Below are positions 1 to 8,351 of a stretch of DNA of 33,189 nucleotides, piece by piece. The stretch is from NCBI GenBank assembly GCA_015478655.1, contig JADMIJ010000047.1:1-33189 (forward strand). The letters run 5' to 3'. Source of the DNA: Acidimicrobiales bacterium (lineage in GTDB: Bacteria; Actinomycetota; Acidimicrobiia; Acidimicrobiales; RAAP-2). How positions within the stretch are numbered: the first letter of the stretch is position 1; the number at the start of each line of letters is the position of its first letter. The notes beneath the pieces are model-generated. The model saw only the letters and a program-made list of their open reading frames with translations. It was not told where the DNA came from and searched no databases. The translations under genes and the position numbers were made by a program.

Positions 1-175
1 TTCCGCGGACGCGCGCTGGTCAGGTCAAATGCCCGCGTGAAGAGGCGGGGTTAGCCAACCACCCAGTCAGCGGCGAGCTATCCGACCGGGGCTGATCGGC
101 ACATCGGCGGGCGGGCAGCCATGTGGCACCGATGTCACGCAGATCTGGCTGGTTGGCAGCGATACCCTGTTCTCA

Positions 176-739
176 GTGAGCTTCTTCGAGCCTCTTCCTC
201 CTCCACCGGAACCTTCCGAGCGTCTCTGGTCTCCACCGGCTTGGGATCGTCCGTCAGAAGGTACGTTGCCGGTCACCTTGGTAGTCGATGCCTTGCTCGA
301 CCAGGGTGAGGACGCCGTCTGGTTCATCCCCACCTTGGATGTGTTCCCCAATGGATTCCGGGTCAACGTGGTGCTCCTGCTAAACCCCCATAAACAGCAA
401 GACATTCAGACGAGAATCCACCGGGGACCGATGGGCATGATGCGGATCGGTGTCCGCTTTGCCGATGGCCGTGTGGGCGGTCAAGGCCTGCACTACGGAC
501 CCCACGGCGTTCCGAAGGATGGTGAGGGTCTCCCGACCGAGCCTTTCGTCGGTTTCGGCGGAGGTGGAGGCGGCTCGGGCGGATGGCATTTCAGTGCGTG
601 GGTCTACCCGTTGCCACCCGATGGACCTTTGGAGATCTTTGTGGCGCTTCCTGCGCCCGCCTCCGGCGAGTTCAGTGCTGTCGTGGATGGATCTGCCGTC
701 CGAACGGCAGCCACAAGGGCCAGGGTCATCTGGACCTGA
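176..739 (+). CDS. Conserved actinobacterial hypothetical protein, Gly/Pro-rich
   Basis: This 187-residue protein starts at a GTG. The N-terminus is proline-rich (MSFFEPLPPPPEP), followed by a W-x-PPAW stretch, hydrophobic beta-like segments, an IGVRFADGR segment near residue 95, a glycine run (FGGGGGGSGGW) near 128-137, and a closing block W-YPLPPDGPLEIFVALPA. From memory, this order of motifs (Pro-rich start, LRFADGR-like segment, poly-Gly, WPLPPxGPL, acidic/Ala tail) recurs in uncharacterised actinobacterial proteins; that is recognition, not a search result. No transmembrane or catalytic motif is visible. The frame stays open upstream of 176 to a stop at 38-40, but it offers no ATG, GTG or TTG start, so 176 is preferred. 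Function unknown. Confidence 0.7.
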   Translation: MSFFEPLPPPPEPSERLWSPPAWDRPSEGTLPVTLVVDALLDQGEDAVWFIPTLDVFPNGFRVNVVLLLNPHKQQDIQTRIHRGPMGMMRIGVRFADGRVGGQGLHYGPHGVPKDGEGLPTEPFVGFGGGGGGSGGWHFSAWVYPLPPDGPLEIFVALPAPASGEFSAVVDGSAVRTAATRARVIWT

Positions 740-833
740 GATTTCTGGGTCCCAACGATCTACGGCAGGCGTGCCCAAGAACGCCCGGTTCGGCAACGCT
801 GACGATCCCTGTCGACGGCTAGCGTTGTTCATC

Positions 834-1088
834 ATGGCCTCTATGCCCAAATGGCCTCCCGATACTTCACGGGAAAGTGAACTTCCGGCTGAATTATCTG
901 CTCGCCTCAATGATGCCGAGGTACCGGGGTTTCGCTCATGTGGATTCACCCGAGATACCGACGGTCTCGTAGCTGAAGTGAAGGTCTTCCCGCTGACTAG
1001 AGCCGTACAAGATCAAGTTGTCCAACTGTGTAAGCCGTTCCGATCCAAAGTCATCCAAGGCTCCGAGAAGCTTCCTCGCCGCTGTTGA
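834..1088 (+). CDS. Possible small hypothetical protein or gene remnant
   Basis: An 84-residue reading frame starts at ATG 834, within a longer open frame that begins near 450. The C-terminal part (PAELSARLNDAEVPGFRSCG, then TDGLVAEVKVFPL) has protein-like composition. Third codon positions are less GC-rich than in neighbouring genes. No convincing ribosome binding site or family is recognised. It could be a short gene of foreign origin, a fragment of a decayed gene, or chance. The surrounding 740-1478 shows no other supportable gene; another open frame at 1131-1358 has some protein-like text but no start signal. Confidence 0.3.
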   Translation: MASMPKWPPDTSRESELPAELSARLNDAEVPGFRSCGFTRDTDGLVAEVKVFPLTRAVQDQVVQLCKPFRSKVIQGSEKLPRRC

Positions 1089-1478
1089 GGTTGGTGCCCA
1101 CGATGGCTCCTGCGGGCGGCCACCTGGTTCATGTCCCCAGTCGCTTCGGTGGTGCGCTGGCTGTGGGCCACGTCTGGGGTGTATGAGGCCTCGCCGAGTC
1201 GGTGGAATAGGCAATGGCCATTGGTCAAAGAGGTGCAAGCCCGGAGCCGGGCGGCGGAACTCGGCTCGACGGACCTGCTCCGCCCATTTGTAGGACGGAT
1301 CCGATTCGTCGAGCGCCGAGTAGTGGGTGTCCGAGAAACACCCATTTCAGTCGAGTAGGCGTCGGAGCCAGGCGACGAGCGAAATACGGCAAGAGAAGCA
1401 AGAGGTTCTGCGATCTGTTGTGGTAACAACGCCCTCCTCAACGGTCTATCCCATTAGAGGGACACGAGCGGGAGCCGA

Positions 1479-1937
1479 GTGATCGACACTCCAGAGGAAG
1501 ACTTTCGCCTGTTCGTGCAGGAATCTGAGCCGCTCCTTCGTAGGGCGTTCGTCGCCGCATACGGCTCGGAACAGGGCCGAGAGGCGACTGCCGAGGCCTT
1601 GGCATACGCATGGGAACACTGGATGCGACTTCGTGGCATGAACAACGTGATCGGCTATCTGTACCGAGTGGGCCAAAGCAGAACTCGCAAGCGAAAGGAT
1701 CGACCACTCTTTGTTCGACCGGATCATCCTGAGCCCTGGTACGAACCGGCTTTGGCCCCGGCGTTGGCCAGCCTGTCCGATGCCCAGCGGACGGCCGTGG
1801 TACTCGTTCATGGGTTCGGTTGGACCCTCCGAGAGGTGGCCGAATGTACGGGGATCAGGGTCACCAGTGTCCAGAACCATCTCGAACGAGGGCTGAAGAA
1901 ACTACGAGTGACCCTGAAGGTGGAAGACCATGCCTGA
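1479..1937 (+). CDS. ECF-type RNA polymerase sigma factor
   Basis: This 152-residue protein is a group IV (ECF) sigma factor that would direct RNA polymerase to a small regulon. Residues about 8-75 match sigma region 2 (FRLFVQESEPLLRRAF, then YAWEHWMRLRGMNNVIGYLYRVGQ with the basic RTRKRKDRP tail). Residues about 95-145 match region 4, with LSDAQRTAVVLVHGFGWTL, then an HTH (REVAECTGIRVTSVQNHLERGLKKLR). The start is GTG, with GGGAG just upstream. The stop overlaps the next gene by 8 nt, so the two are translationally coupled, the usual sigma/anti-sigma arrangement. It lacks a long C-terminal extension. Confidence 0.9.
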   Translation: MIDTPEEDFRLFVQESEPLLRRAFVAAYGSEQGREATAEALAYAWEHWMRLRGMNNVIGYLYRVGQSRTRKRKDRPLFVRPDHPEPWYEPALAPALASLSDAQRTAVVLVHGFGWTLREVAECTGIRVTSVQNHLERGLKKLRVTLKVEDHA

Positions 1938-3438
1938 CCTTGCTGATCAGATCCGTCGACTTGTCGACGGCAGCGCCCCACCGGTCACCCTCGAGGAGAT
2001 CGGGCGGGCACGCCCGGCAATGGCAGATACCACGAGCATTGACCGCAAGGTCAGAAGGGCTCCTGTTCGGCGACCCCGGAAGGTAGCGCTGGTGGCGGCA
2101 GCCGTGTTGATCGTCATTGCAGCCAGTGCCTGGGTGAAGACTTCATTTGGAGATCGGTCAAGCAAGAGCGCATCAGCGCCAAAGGTACAGGTACCCCCAA
2201 GGGCGTGGCAGCTCGCTGCCGATCTGTCCGGCTCTCAGTTCGTGTTGGCTACGGGCAATCCTGCTGCGGTTTTGGGAGTCACCTGTGGTGATACCACGAC
2301 CTGTTTCCTGTCGACCGGGTACGGACTCGACTACTCGGGTGGAGGGGGCATGTTCGTGTCTCATGACGGTGGCCGCACTTGGCAGCCGACGACGCTTCCG
2401 CCAGATACTGCCATCACCACACTGGTTTCCTGCGCCACCTCGACCTGGTGCGCCTCAGGGTCTGGACGGTTGGACCCGACAACTGGAGACCCGGCCGCCA
2501 AGAAGCCGTCACGTGACCCGGAACTCATGGTCACAACAGACGGCGGTGCTACCTGGGCATCCAAACCCGTACCCATTCCGGTGGATGTTCAACAACTTCC
2601 CGCCTACCAGAACCTCCCGGCCGAGACGACCTACTGGCCGGGCCAGATCGATGCGGTTTCGTGCAGTGCTCCCGGAATCTGCAATGTGGTCGGACATACC
2701 CAGGTGGACGCACCAGGCGGCGGTATTGCCGACGAACTCGTCTTCCTTCGCACTACCGATGGCGGTACCCATTGGTCTTCGTCAATCCTTCCCGAACTGA
2801 GCTCTGAGGCATCCTTTCAGGTAGTGGTCCAATCTGGTGATTCGGTGTCAATGGCTTGTCCCACAGCCAACGCCTGCATCGTTGTGGGATCCCTCTTCCC
2901 CGTATTCAACCTCGCTGGAGGAGTAGTCGATGTGTGGCGTACTACCGATGCTGGCAAGGATTGGGAAGAGAATCGTGTACAAAATGTGAACAACATCAGA
3001 TCGGGCGTGACTTGTCCAGATACCGTCAACTGCTGGATGATTCCGCAAGCCATCGCTGATCCTGCGTCCGGCAAGTACTCCGCAGCGAACGACTTGCTGC
3101 ATTCGTCGGATGGCGGCACCAAATGGACTCCTGTGGCAGCTCCGAACTTTGATCCTCCACGTATTCCTCCGGGCGGTGGAACATGGTCGTCGATCAGCTG
3201 TGCGTCACAGAGCGTGTGCTACCTGGGAGGATCGGGGATTGCAGAGACCACCAACGAGGGTTCCAGCTGGCAGAAGGTCTCACTTCCGTCGCAGGTTGGT
3301 GGGGTGCTGGGCATTTCATGCAACCATGAGCGATCATGCGTGGCACTGGCGACACCTGTGACCCAGTCAGGCAACTTTGCCAATGAGGGATCGCTGATCC
3401 TCACCAATAGCGCAACCGCTTCGCCGGGTCAGGACTGA
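1930..3438 (+). CDS. Membrane-anchored Asp-box (BNR) propeller protein, possible sigma regulator/sensor
   Basis: This is a 502-residue type II membrane protein. Residues 1-45 are cytoplasmic and basic, about 50-68 form one transmembrane helix (VALVAAAVLIVIAASAWV), and the remainder is extracytoplasmic. The outer part has about six Asp-box/BNR motifs (SHDGGRTW, TTDGGATW, TTDGGTHW, TTDAGKDW, SSDGGTKW, TTNEGSSW). It also has seven C-x5-C pairs (CGDTTTC, CATSTWC, CSAPGIC, CPTANAC, CPDTVNC, CASQSVC, CNHERSC). Together they suggest a seven-bladed beta-propeller with one disulfide per blade (inference). The gene overlaps the ECF sigma gene by 8 nt, so the short cytoplasmic N-terminus is the natural candidate for sigma binding. 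No zinc anti-sigma HxxxCxxC motif is present. No sialidase RIP motif or catalytic set was identified, so a ligand sensor is more likely than a glycosidase. Confidence 0.85.
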   Translation: MPDLADQIRRLVDGSAPPVTLEEIGRARPAMADTTSIDRKVRRAPVRRPRKVALVAAAVLIVIAASAWVKTSFGDRSSKSASAPKVQVPPRAWQLAADLSGSQFVLATGNPAAVLGVTCGDTTTCFLSTGYGLDYSGGGGMFVSHDGGRTWQPTTLPPDTAITTLVSCATSTWCASGSGRLDPTTGDPAAKKPSRDPELMVTTDGGATWASKPVPIPVDVQQLPAYQNLPAETTYWPGQIDAVSCSAPGICNVVGHTQVDAPGGGIADELVFLRTTDGGTHWSSSILPELSSEASFQVVVQSGDSVSMACPTANACIVVGSLFPVFNLAGGVVDVWRTTDAGKDWEENRVQNVNNIRSGVTCPDTVNCWMIPQAIADPASGKYSAANDLLHSSDGGTKWTPVAAPNFDPPRIPPGGGTWSSISCASQSVCYLGGSGIAETTNEGSSWQKVSLPSQVGGVLGISCNHERSCVALATPVTQSGNFANEGSLILTNSATASPGQD

Positions 3439-3545
3439 GGACAACCATCGGCCCAGGTGACTCGCCATGGGTGCCCCATACCGCCGGGAGAGTGACATCT
3501 GGCCCACCACCCATTCGAAGTGCTGACTACGCTGAGAGGATGACC

Positions 3546-3617
3546 ATGTGGCGTGGCGTGATCGGTGTGCTCGCTCTCTTCGGTTTGGGCTCCTGCCGGG
3601 GTGGGCCAGGCCGGTAG
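3546..3617 (+). CDS. Tiny lipoprotein-like ORF (23 aa)
   Basis: A 23-codon frame (MWRGVIGVLALFGLGSCRGG...) starts at ATG 3546, with GAGAGG 7 nt upstream. It encodes a hydrophobic segment ending in LGSC, which resembles a lipobox, and stops nine codons after it. It may be a minimal lipoprotein, the 5' relic of a truncated lipoprotein gene, or chance. It lies between the propeller gene and a two-helix membrane protein, in the same orientation. Confidence 0.3.
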   Translation: MWRGVIGVLALFGLGSCRGGPGR

Positions 3618-3671
3618 TCGCAGCACTCTCGATTCTTGCGTCGGGCCTTACATCGTGAGGAGTGACAACCA

Positions 3672-3860
3672 TTGATCAGAGCCATCTTGTTTGCCAGCTT
3701 TGTATTTCTCGTCGCTACTTTTCCTGCCACCTGGCTGCTGATGCTCTTCTTCGGCAATGTCGGCCACCCGCTCGGCTACTGGGGAGTCCTGCCTCTTGGC
3801 ATCATCGTCTCCATGCTCTTGAGCGGTTCTAGTTTCAGGGGCCTCATGGGCACAAGGTGA
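3672..3860 (+). CDS. Small two-helix membrane protein
   Basis: A 62-residue protein starts at TTG, with GAGGAG 9-14 nt upstream. It has two hydrophobic segments, about residues 4-26 (ILFASFVFLVATFPATWLLML) and 34-53 (LGYWGVLPLGIIVSMLLSG), and a short basic tail. Family unknown. It is the last supportable gene before a stretch of about 840 bp (3861-4703) in which no gene is convincing on either strand, despite several overlapping open frames caused by high GC. Confidence 0.55.
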   Translation: MIRAILFASFVFLVATFPATWLLMLFFGNVGHPLGYWGVLPLGIIVSMLLSGSSFRGLMGTR

Positions 3861-4738
3861 GAACGGCTGAGGTTCCGAGTTGGAGTGGGCCCTTGGTGGC
3901 GATCCTCAGCGGTCTTTGATCCGCCGATATCGCCCCTGCCCCTGATCACCGGCTCGGGGATCGGTATCTGGTCCGACGCTGGGCCATCTGCTCACTTCAG
4001 CAAGCGGTCCAGATCGCTCCACGTCGCCCGTAGGCCGAACCTGACGTGGGAACGCCGCACGTCAGAGAGATGCCAAAGTGGGGGCGTCCCGCAAGACCCG
4101 CCCGGTGACCTGCCCGGGCAGGGGGCGTTGATCGGACCCGCTCCAAGGCTCCTGTCGGTCCAACAGCGTGGACGGACAGGAGCAGCTAGTCGACCACCGG
4201 CACGGCACTGAAAAGACGATTTGGGTGACATGCTTGCTCCGCCGGTCGGTCCCCGGCGACGTACCACTGACCTTCTGGCGTCCCTGGTCACGGACTTCTT
4301 CGAATTGATTTGTCGCGCAATTCGGGGCATTTCTACCCGTTCTCATGTGTGGGTCTTCTTTTCACGACCTTGGGAATCCGCGCTCCCCTGCCGCATCGGT
4401 GCTCGAACACAGCAGCACCGGTGGCCGAAACCGGCCGAGTTCCCCTGCCCCGGACCTCATGAGGAAGTCGCCATGGACCACTGCCACCACCGACATGAAC
4501 AATTGTCGTCCCGGTTCTGCCGCAGTCACCGGTCCAGAGCCGAAACCCGTCGGCGATCTCGCCGACGAATGACCCGGCCCTCTTGGAATCGGCCAACCTC
4601 GCGGATCGCTCAACGTGGGGTCCGCGAGATAGCAGACGGCAAACGGGCAGGACGGGACCGCAATTGGCGATCGTTGATGGCCCCCGACTGTAGGGGAGGT
4701 GTGGTGAGCGTTCTTCGCCGCCTGATCGGCGGAAGGCG

Positions 4739-5977
4739 ATGAGCGGACGAGGCGCCGGGACGGCATCGAGTGCGGATCGGCTTTCGGACATCGACCATGG
4801 GATCCTCCAACTACTTCAGTCCCATCGGGTGTTGACCACGCCCCAGCTCATCGTCTTGACCTCTCGTCCGGAACGGACCATCGACTACCGCTTGTCCCGT
4901 CTTCGTGCCGGTGGCCTCGTCGATCGGACTCGACCGTATGCCGCATCGGGCTCGGCGCCCTTCTTCTGGTGGCTCACCCGCAACGGTGCTCGCCTCATCG
5001 AGGGAAGCTCCCCCGCTCCTGGTCGACAAGCTCCCAACCCGCTGTTCCTCCGACACACTGCGGCCATCGCCGGCCTCTACGTCGCCCTGGTCGACATCGG
5101 GCAGACTGTCGGGCTCACGATCACCGAGTGGCGGCGAGACGAACAGTCCTGGGAAGACTGGTCGGTCTATGGCCGAACTGGGCGGCTCCGCCCCGACGCC
5201 TACCTGCAAGCCACGACCTCAGTCGACGGCACGCCCGGCACCGTTGGCGCCTTCATCGAGGTGGACTTCGCCACCATGGACCAGGCCCGGCTGCGAGCCA
5301 AGGTGGCCCGTCACCGCCGGTACTGCGCGGACCGGGTCTGGAAGGACCGCCATCCGTGCTGCCCGGCGCTGCTCTTGGCTACGACCTCGGAGGCTCGGGT
5401 GAACCGGTTCCTGGCCGGCGTCGAACGCGACCGGGTCGAACCTTCCCCCTACGCCAGCAAGGACCCGCTGCGGTATACCGAGCTGGTGGCGGCCTGTGCC
5501 ACCGTCCGTGCGCCCGAGGAGGCCGTGTGTGCGCCCGTGTGGCGATCTTCCGTCGGAGATGCGCCGACCACCCTGATCCAGCTACTCGGGCCCGAGGTCC
5601 GCAAGTACCGCGCCGTCGTGGCCAGGGTCTCCGCCCAACGCGCCGCCGTCGAGCGACACGAACAGGTGAGGCTCGTCCATGCTCTGGTGGCAGACCCTGG
5701 CCCCTTGGCCGGGGCACTGGGTGACGAAGAGTGCGCACGTGTCATTCGTCACCTGTTCGACCGCCCCGGACTCCATTCCTCGCACCGAGAGGAGTGGGCC
5801 AGCCACCAACTCGACCTCGTGATCGGCACCCATCGCTGGTGGGTGGACGACGACGGGCGCTCTGGCTGGCCCCCCGCCACCAGCTCCGGTGGTGAGCGGC
5901 TGGAAGGCGGTCTATCGGGCTCTTTGGGCCCAACAGGCCGAGACGCTGCTGTCCAACACCGCCGCCATCGCAGCTGA
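4739..5977 (+). CDS. Replication-relaxation family protein
   Basis: This 412-residue protein matches the Replic_Relax family of actinobacterial plasmids and integrative elements. The N-terminal winged-helix region runs ILQLLQSHRVLTTPQLIVLT, with TIDYRLSRLRAGGLVDR, then FFWWLTRNGARLI. A central nuclease-like region follows, with LRPDAYLQ and TVGAFIEVDFATMDQARLRAKVARHRRYC, where the acidic D/E residues resemble a PD-(D/E)xK-like core (inference). The ATG overlaps the stop of a short upstream frame by ATGA. The last 30 or so residues are low-complexity and overlap the next gene by 89 nt, so the functional C-terminus may be shorter. Proteins of this family are thought to act at plasmid or ICE origins. 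Confidence 0.8.
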   Translation: MSGRGAGTASSADRLSDIDHGILQLLQSHRVLTTPQLIVLTSRPERTIDYRLSRLRAGGLVDRTRPYAASGSAPFFWWLTRNGARLIEGSSPAPGRQAPNPLFLRHTAAIAGLYVALVDIGQTVGLTITEWRRDEQSWEDWSVYGRTGRLRPDAYLQATTSVDGTPGTVGAFIEVDFATMDQARLRAKVARHRRYCADRVWKDRHPCCPALLLATTSEARVNRFLAGVERDRVEPSPYASKDPLRYTELVAACATVRAPEEAVCAPVWRSSVGDAPTTLIQLLGPEVRKYRAVVARVSAQRAAVERHEQVRLVHALVADPGPLAGALGDEECARVIRHLFDRPGLHSSHREEWASHQLDLVIGTHRWWVDDDGRSGWPPATSSGGERLEGGLSGSLGPTGRDAAVQHRRHRS

Positions 5978-6407
5978 GGATCCTCGGCTGTGTCGCCCGG
6001 CAGCCTGCCTCGCTGAGGGCCAGTTGCTCGACGAATGGAAACTGGCCTGGAGGGAGGTCGTCGAACGGGGCACCGCGGAGGCCGAGGGAGCCACCCACTA
6101 CGAGGTCCGACGGGCCGAGGCCGTCGAGAAGAGCCACCGCGGGATGCCCCTCCACCGGCGCATGCGGGTCTCCGCGGACCAGCTCGCCGCCGACTACGAC
6201 GCTGCGCACCTTGTGGTGTGCGAGGACTGCGGGATTCCCCGCCACGATCGGGACGAGGAGTCTCGAGAAACCGATCGCAGTTGCTGCCCGGCGTGCGGCG
6301 GAGCTCTTGTGCCCGAGGTCGACAGTCCAGAGTTGCCGCCGTCGCTCAGCGAGTCGCTCCGTGCCATCGAGGATCGACTGGCTGCCTTTGGGTTCGGTGG
6401 TCGGTGA
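5889..6407 (+). CDS. Zinc-ribbon protein of the recombination island
   Basis: This 172-residue protein has an N-terminal helical half (YRALWAQQAETLLSNTAAIA, EWKLAWREVVERG). A C-terminal zinc ribbon is formed by CEDCG at about 120-124 and CCPACGG at about 143-149. The start is GTG within the end of the preceding gene (89-nt overlap, other frame) with no good ribosome binding site, so translation probably depends on coupling; a different start in this area is possible. The stop overlaps the next GTG by GTGA. No enzyme family is recognised; position suggests a DNA-binding accessory. Confidence 0.65.
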   Translation: MVSGWKAVYRALWAQQAETLLSNTAAIAAEDPRLCRPAACLAEGQLLDEWKLAWREVVERGTAEAEGATHYEVRRAEAVEKSHRGMPLHRRMRVSADQLAADYDAAHLVVCEDCGIPRHDRDEESRETDRSCCPACGGALVPEVDSPELPPSLSESLRAIEDRLAAFGFGGR

Positions 6408-6763
6408 GTCGCACCCAGGGCCCGGCCGACACCGGTGTCGCCGGCCGACGCTGTAGGGACGGACACCAGGCAACACCAGGTACCCCGCGACTCCCCCGCC
6501 ATCCGCGAGCGAAGCAAGCCGTCTGTAACGCGCATCTCCCTCATCCGGGGGACCTGGCTCGAGCACTACCCCACCATCCGCGAGGTACCGGATCGGTCGA
6601 TCCTTCGAGACCCACCCCCGACATCCTCCGCCCCTTGGCCCGGGCCCTGGTGGCCCTGGCCATCGAGGTGGAGCGAGACCGCCTTGCTTTGGCGGCGACA
6701 CGGAGGTCTCATGGACGCTCCGACGAGGATTCTCACCATGGAGGTGCCCAGTGCGTGCCCTGA
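6404..6763 (+). CDS. Small coupled ORF upstream of serine recombinase
   Basis: This 119-codon frame begins at GTG 6404, overlapping the zinc-ribbon stop by 4 nt (GTGA), and ends 13 nt inside the recombinase gene. The N-terminal two thirds is Arg/Pro/His-rich and may be disordered. The end contains a clean amphipathic helix, ILRPLARALVALAIEVERDR, before LALAATRR. The overlaps on both sides argue that it is translated as part of the operon. The composition leaves room for doubt, because the complementary frames are also open. Confidence 0.45.
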   Translation: MSRTQGPADTGVAGRRCRDGHQATPGTPRLPRHPRAKQAVCNAHLPHPGDLARALPHHPRGTGSVDPSRPTPDILRPLARALVALAIEVERDRLALAATRRSHGRSDEDSHHGGAQCVP

Positions 6764-8307
6764 TCTATCTGCGGGTGTCGACGAAAGAACAGGTCGAAAA
6801 GGACCTGACCGACGAGGGGTTCTCCATCGCCGCCCAAAGGGAGGCGTGTGTCCGACATGCGGCCGACCAGAATTGGGAGCTGGTCGACGAGTACGTCGAC
6901 CGGGGCGAGTCGGCTCGGTCGATCGATCGACCCGGGCTGCAGGCCATGCTGGGCCGCATCAGCGAGGACGCCGGCATCGAAGCGATCATCGTCCACAAGA
7001 TCGATCGACTGGCCCGCAACATGGAAGATCACGTCGCCATTCGGGCCCTGCTCCGGCGTCGGGGAGTGACGCTTGTCTCGGTGACCGAGAACCTGGACGA
7101 GACCGCCTCGGGTCGCCTGGTGGAGGGAATCCACGCCCTGATGGCCGAGTTCTACTCGGCCAACCTGGCCAACGAGGTGAAGAAGGGAATGGGCCAAAAG
7201 GCCAAGCTCGGGGGCTACCCCCACAAGGCCCCACTCGGCTACCTGAACGTCCGCGAGCCCATCGGGGGACGCCAGGTCGCCCACATCATTCGGGACCCTG
7301 AGCGCGCTGCACTCGTGCAGACTGCCTTCGAGCTGTACGCCACCGGCGAATGGACGGTTGAACGCCTGGCCCACGAGATGGCCGACCGGGGGCTACGCAA
7401 CCGAGGACGAGCCGACTATGTGGCGAAGGCGCTCACCGTCTCGGGGCTGGCCTCCTTGCTGGCCAACCCGGCCTACACTGGGATTGTCCAATGGGGTGGG
7501 GTGGAGTACCCAGGACTGCACCAGCCATTGGTCGAACGGGTCACCTTCGACAAGGTGCAAGAGCTACTTGTGGCCCGTGCTACTCGCGGGACCCGAGAGC
7601 GACGGCACCACCACTATCTGAAGGGGCTTCTCGTCTGCGGGGTCTGTGGCCGGAGGCTCTCGATTCAACGATCGAAGGGCACCTATACCTACTTCTACTG
7701 TCTCGGCCAGAAGGATCGACGGAACGGCACTGGCTGCCAGGAGCGTTACGTTGCCGCCGATCAGCTCCAAGCCGAGATCGAAGAACTGTACGAACGCATC
7801 GAGGTCCCGAGCGATTGGGCCGAGGGTCTCGAACTGGCCATCGCCAGTGAGGTGGCGAACCACAGTGTGGACACCTCGGCCGAGCGAGACCAACTCGTCC
7901 AACAGCACGAACGAGCAAAGGCTGAGCGATTCAAACTGATGGAGGCCTACTACGCCAATGCCATCGACGTCGTCATGCTCCGTCATGAACAGGGGCGCAT
8001 CGCTACTGAGCTCCAAAGCATCGAGTCACGCATGGCAGGCCTCGATGCGACGCTCGAGGACTGGCAGGAGGTCATGAACACGGCACTTCGCTTCGCCACC
8101 AACTGTGGGCGTGGCTACCGACGGGCCGGCGATCGGACTCGGAAGCTCTTCAACACCGCCGTCTTCGATCGAGTCTTGGTCCGCGACGGTCACGTCACGG
8201 AGATGGCATACAAGGAGCCGTTCGAACTGCTCTTTTCTGTGCCCAAGTTCGAATATGACGATTTGGTGGGCGCTATCGGACTCGAACCGATGACCTGCTG
8301 GTTGTAA
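6751..8307 (+). CDS. Large serine recombinase (site-specific integrase)
   Basis: This 518-residue large serine recombinase catalyses integration and excision. The N-terminal resolvase domain has MRALIYLRVSTKEQ with nucleophile Ser10, the YVDRGESARSIDRPGL segment and HKIDRLARN. The recombinase domain follows, about residues 150-260 (GYLNVREPIGG, then NPAYTGIVQWGG). A zinc ribbon at about 292-330 carries CGVCG and later C residues (YFYCLGQ, GTGCQERY), and a coiled-coil at about 370-440 is rich in ERD/RAKAE. The GTG start is preceded by GGAGG at 6-nt spacing. The last 14 codons, including IGLEPMTCWL, are read from the antisense of the tRNA-Val gene, so the native C-terminus may differ in the excised circle. 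Confidence 0.92.
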   Translation: MRALIYLRVSTKEQVEKDLTDEGFSIAAQREACVRHAADQNWELVDEYVDRGESARSIDRPGLQAMLGRISEDAGIEAIIVHKIDRLARNMEDHVAIRALLRRRGVTLVSVTENLDETASGRLVEGIHALMAEFYSANLANEVKKGMGQKAKLGGYPHKAPLGYLNVREPIGGRQVAHIIRDPERAALVQTAFELYATGEWTVERLAHEMADRGLRNRGRADYVAKALTVSGLASLLANPAYTGIVQWGGVEYPGLHQPLVERVTFDKVQELLVARATRGTRERRHHHYLKGLLVCGVCGRRLSIQRSKGTYTYFYCLGQKDRRNGTGCQERYVAADQLQAEIEELYERIEVPSDWAEGLELAIASEVANHSVDTSAERDQLVQQHERAKAERFKLMEAYYANAIDVVMLRHEQGRIATELQSIESRMAGLDATLEDWQEVMNTALRFATNCGRGYRRAGDRTRKLFNTAVFDRVLVRDGHVTEMAYKEPFELLFSVPKFEYDDLVGAIGLEPMTCWL

Positions 8308-8339
8308 GCCAGCTGCTCTACCAACTGAGCTAAACGCCC
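8264..8339 (-). tRNA. tRNA-Val(TAC)
   Basis: This is a complete cloverleaf on the minus strand. The acceptor stem GGGCGTT pairs with AGCGCCC (one G-T). The D-arm is AGCTCAGTTGGTAGAGC, the anticodon stem is GCTGG/CCAGC with loop CTTACAA (anticodon TAC), and the T-arm contains GGTTCGAGTCC. The 3' CCA is encoded. The 3' half overlaps, in antisense, the end of the serine recombinase gene. Confidence 0.95.
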
Positions 8340-8351
8340 GGAGACGCAACG

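Larger units (their letters stand above)
4704..8307 (+). mobile_element. Putative tRNA-Val-associated recombination island (right end only visible)
   Basis: Four tightly packed co-directional genes (Replic_Relax protein, zinc-ribbon protein, small coupled ORF, large serine recombinase) end inside the 3' half of a tRNA-Val gene on the opposite strand. A recombinase whose reading frame runs into a tRNA is typical of an integrative element with its attachment core there. No second copy of the tRNA 3' half is visible to the left, so the distal boundary lies outside the window or has decayed. A 12-codon leader with a GGGGAGG ribosome binding site (4704-4742) overlaps the first gene by ATGA. The extent given is only the visible gene block. 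Confidence 0.45.

Noticed and set aside
450-1088. 212-codon plus frame overlapping the first gene
   Set aside because: The first half is a shadow of the 176-739 gene. Only the part from 834 was kept, at low confidence.
4221-4742. 173-codon plus frame before the Replic_Relax gene
   Set aside because: Arg/His/Ser-rich with no family. Only its last 12 codons, with their own ribosome binding site, could be a leader peptide coupled by ATGA.
6435-7301. 288-codon plus frame overlapping the serine recombinase
   Set aside because: Low-complexity Arg/Pro/Gly text in the wrong phase of a confident recombinase gene.
8280-8307. Recombinase C-terminal text IGLEPMTCWL as a functional domain
   Set aside because: It is simply translation of the antisense strand of tRNA-Val and a known type of annotation artefact; it carries no protein-family meaning.
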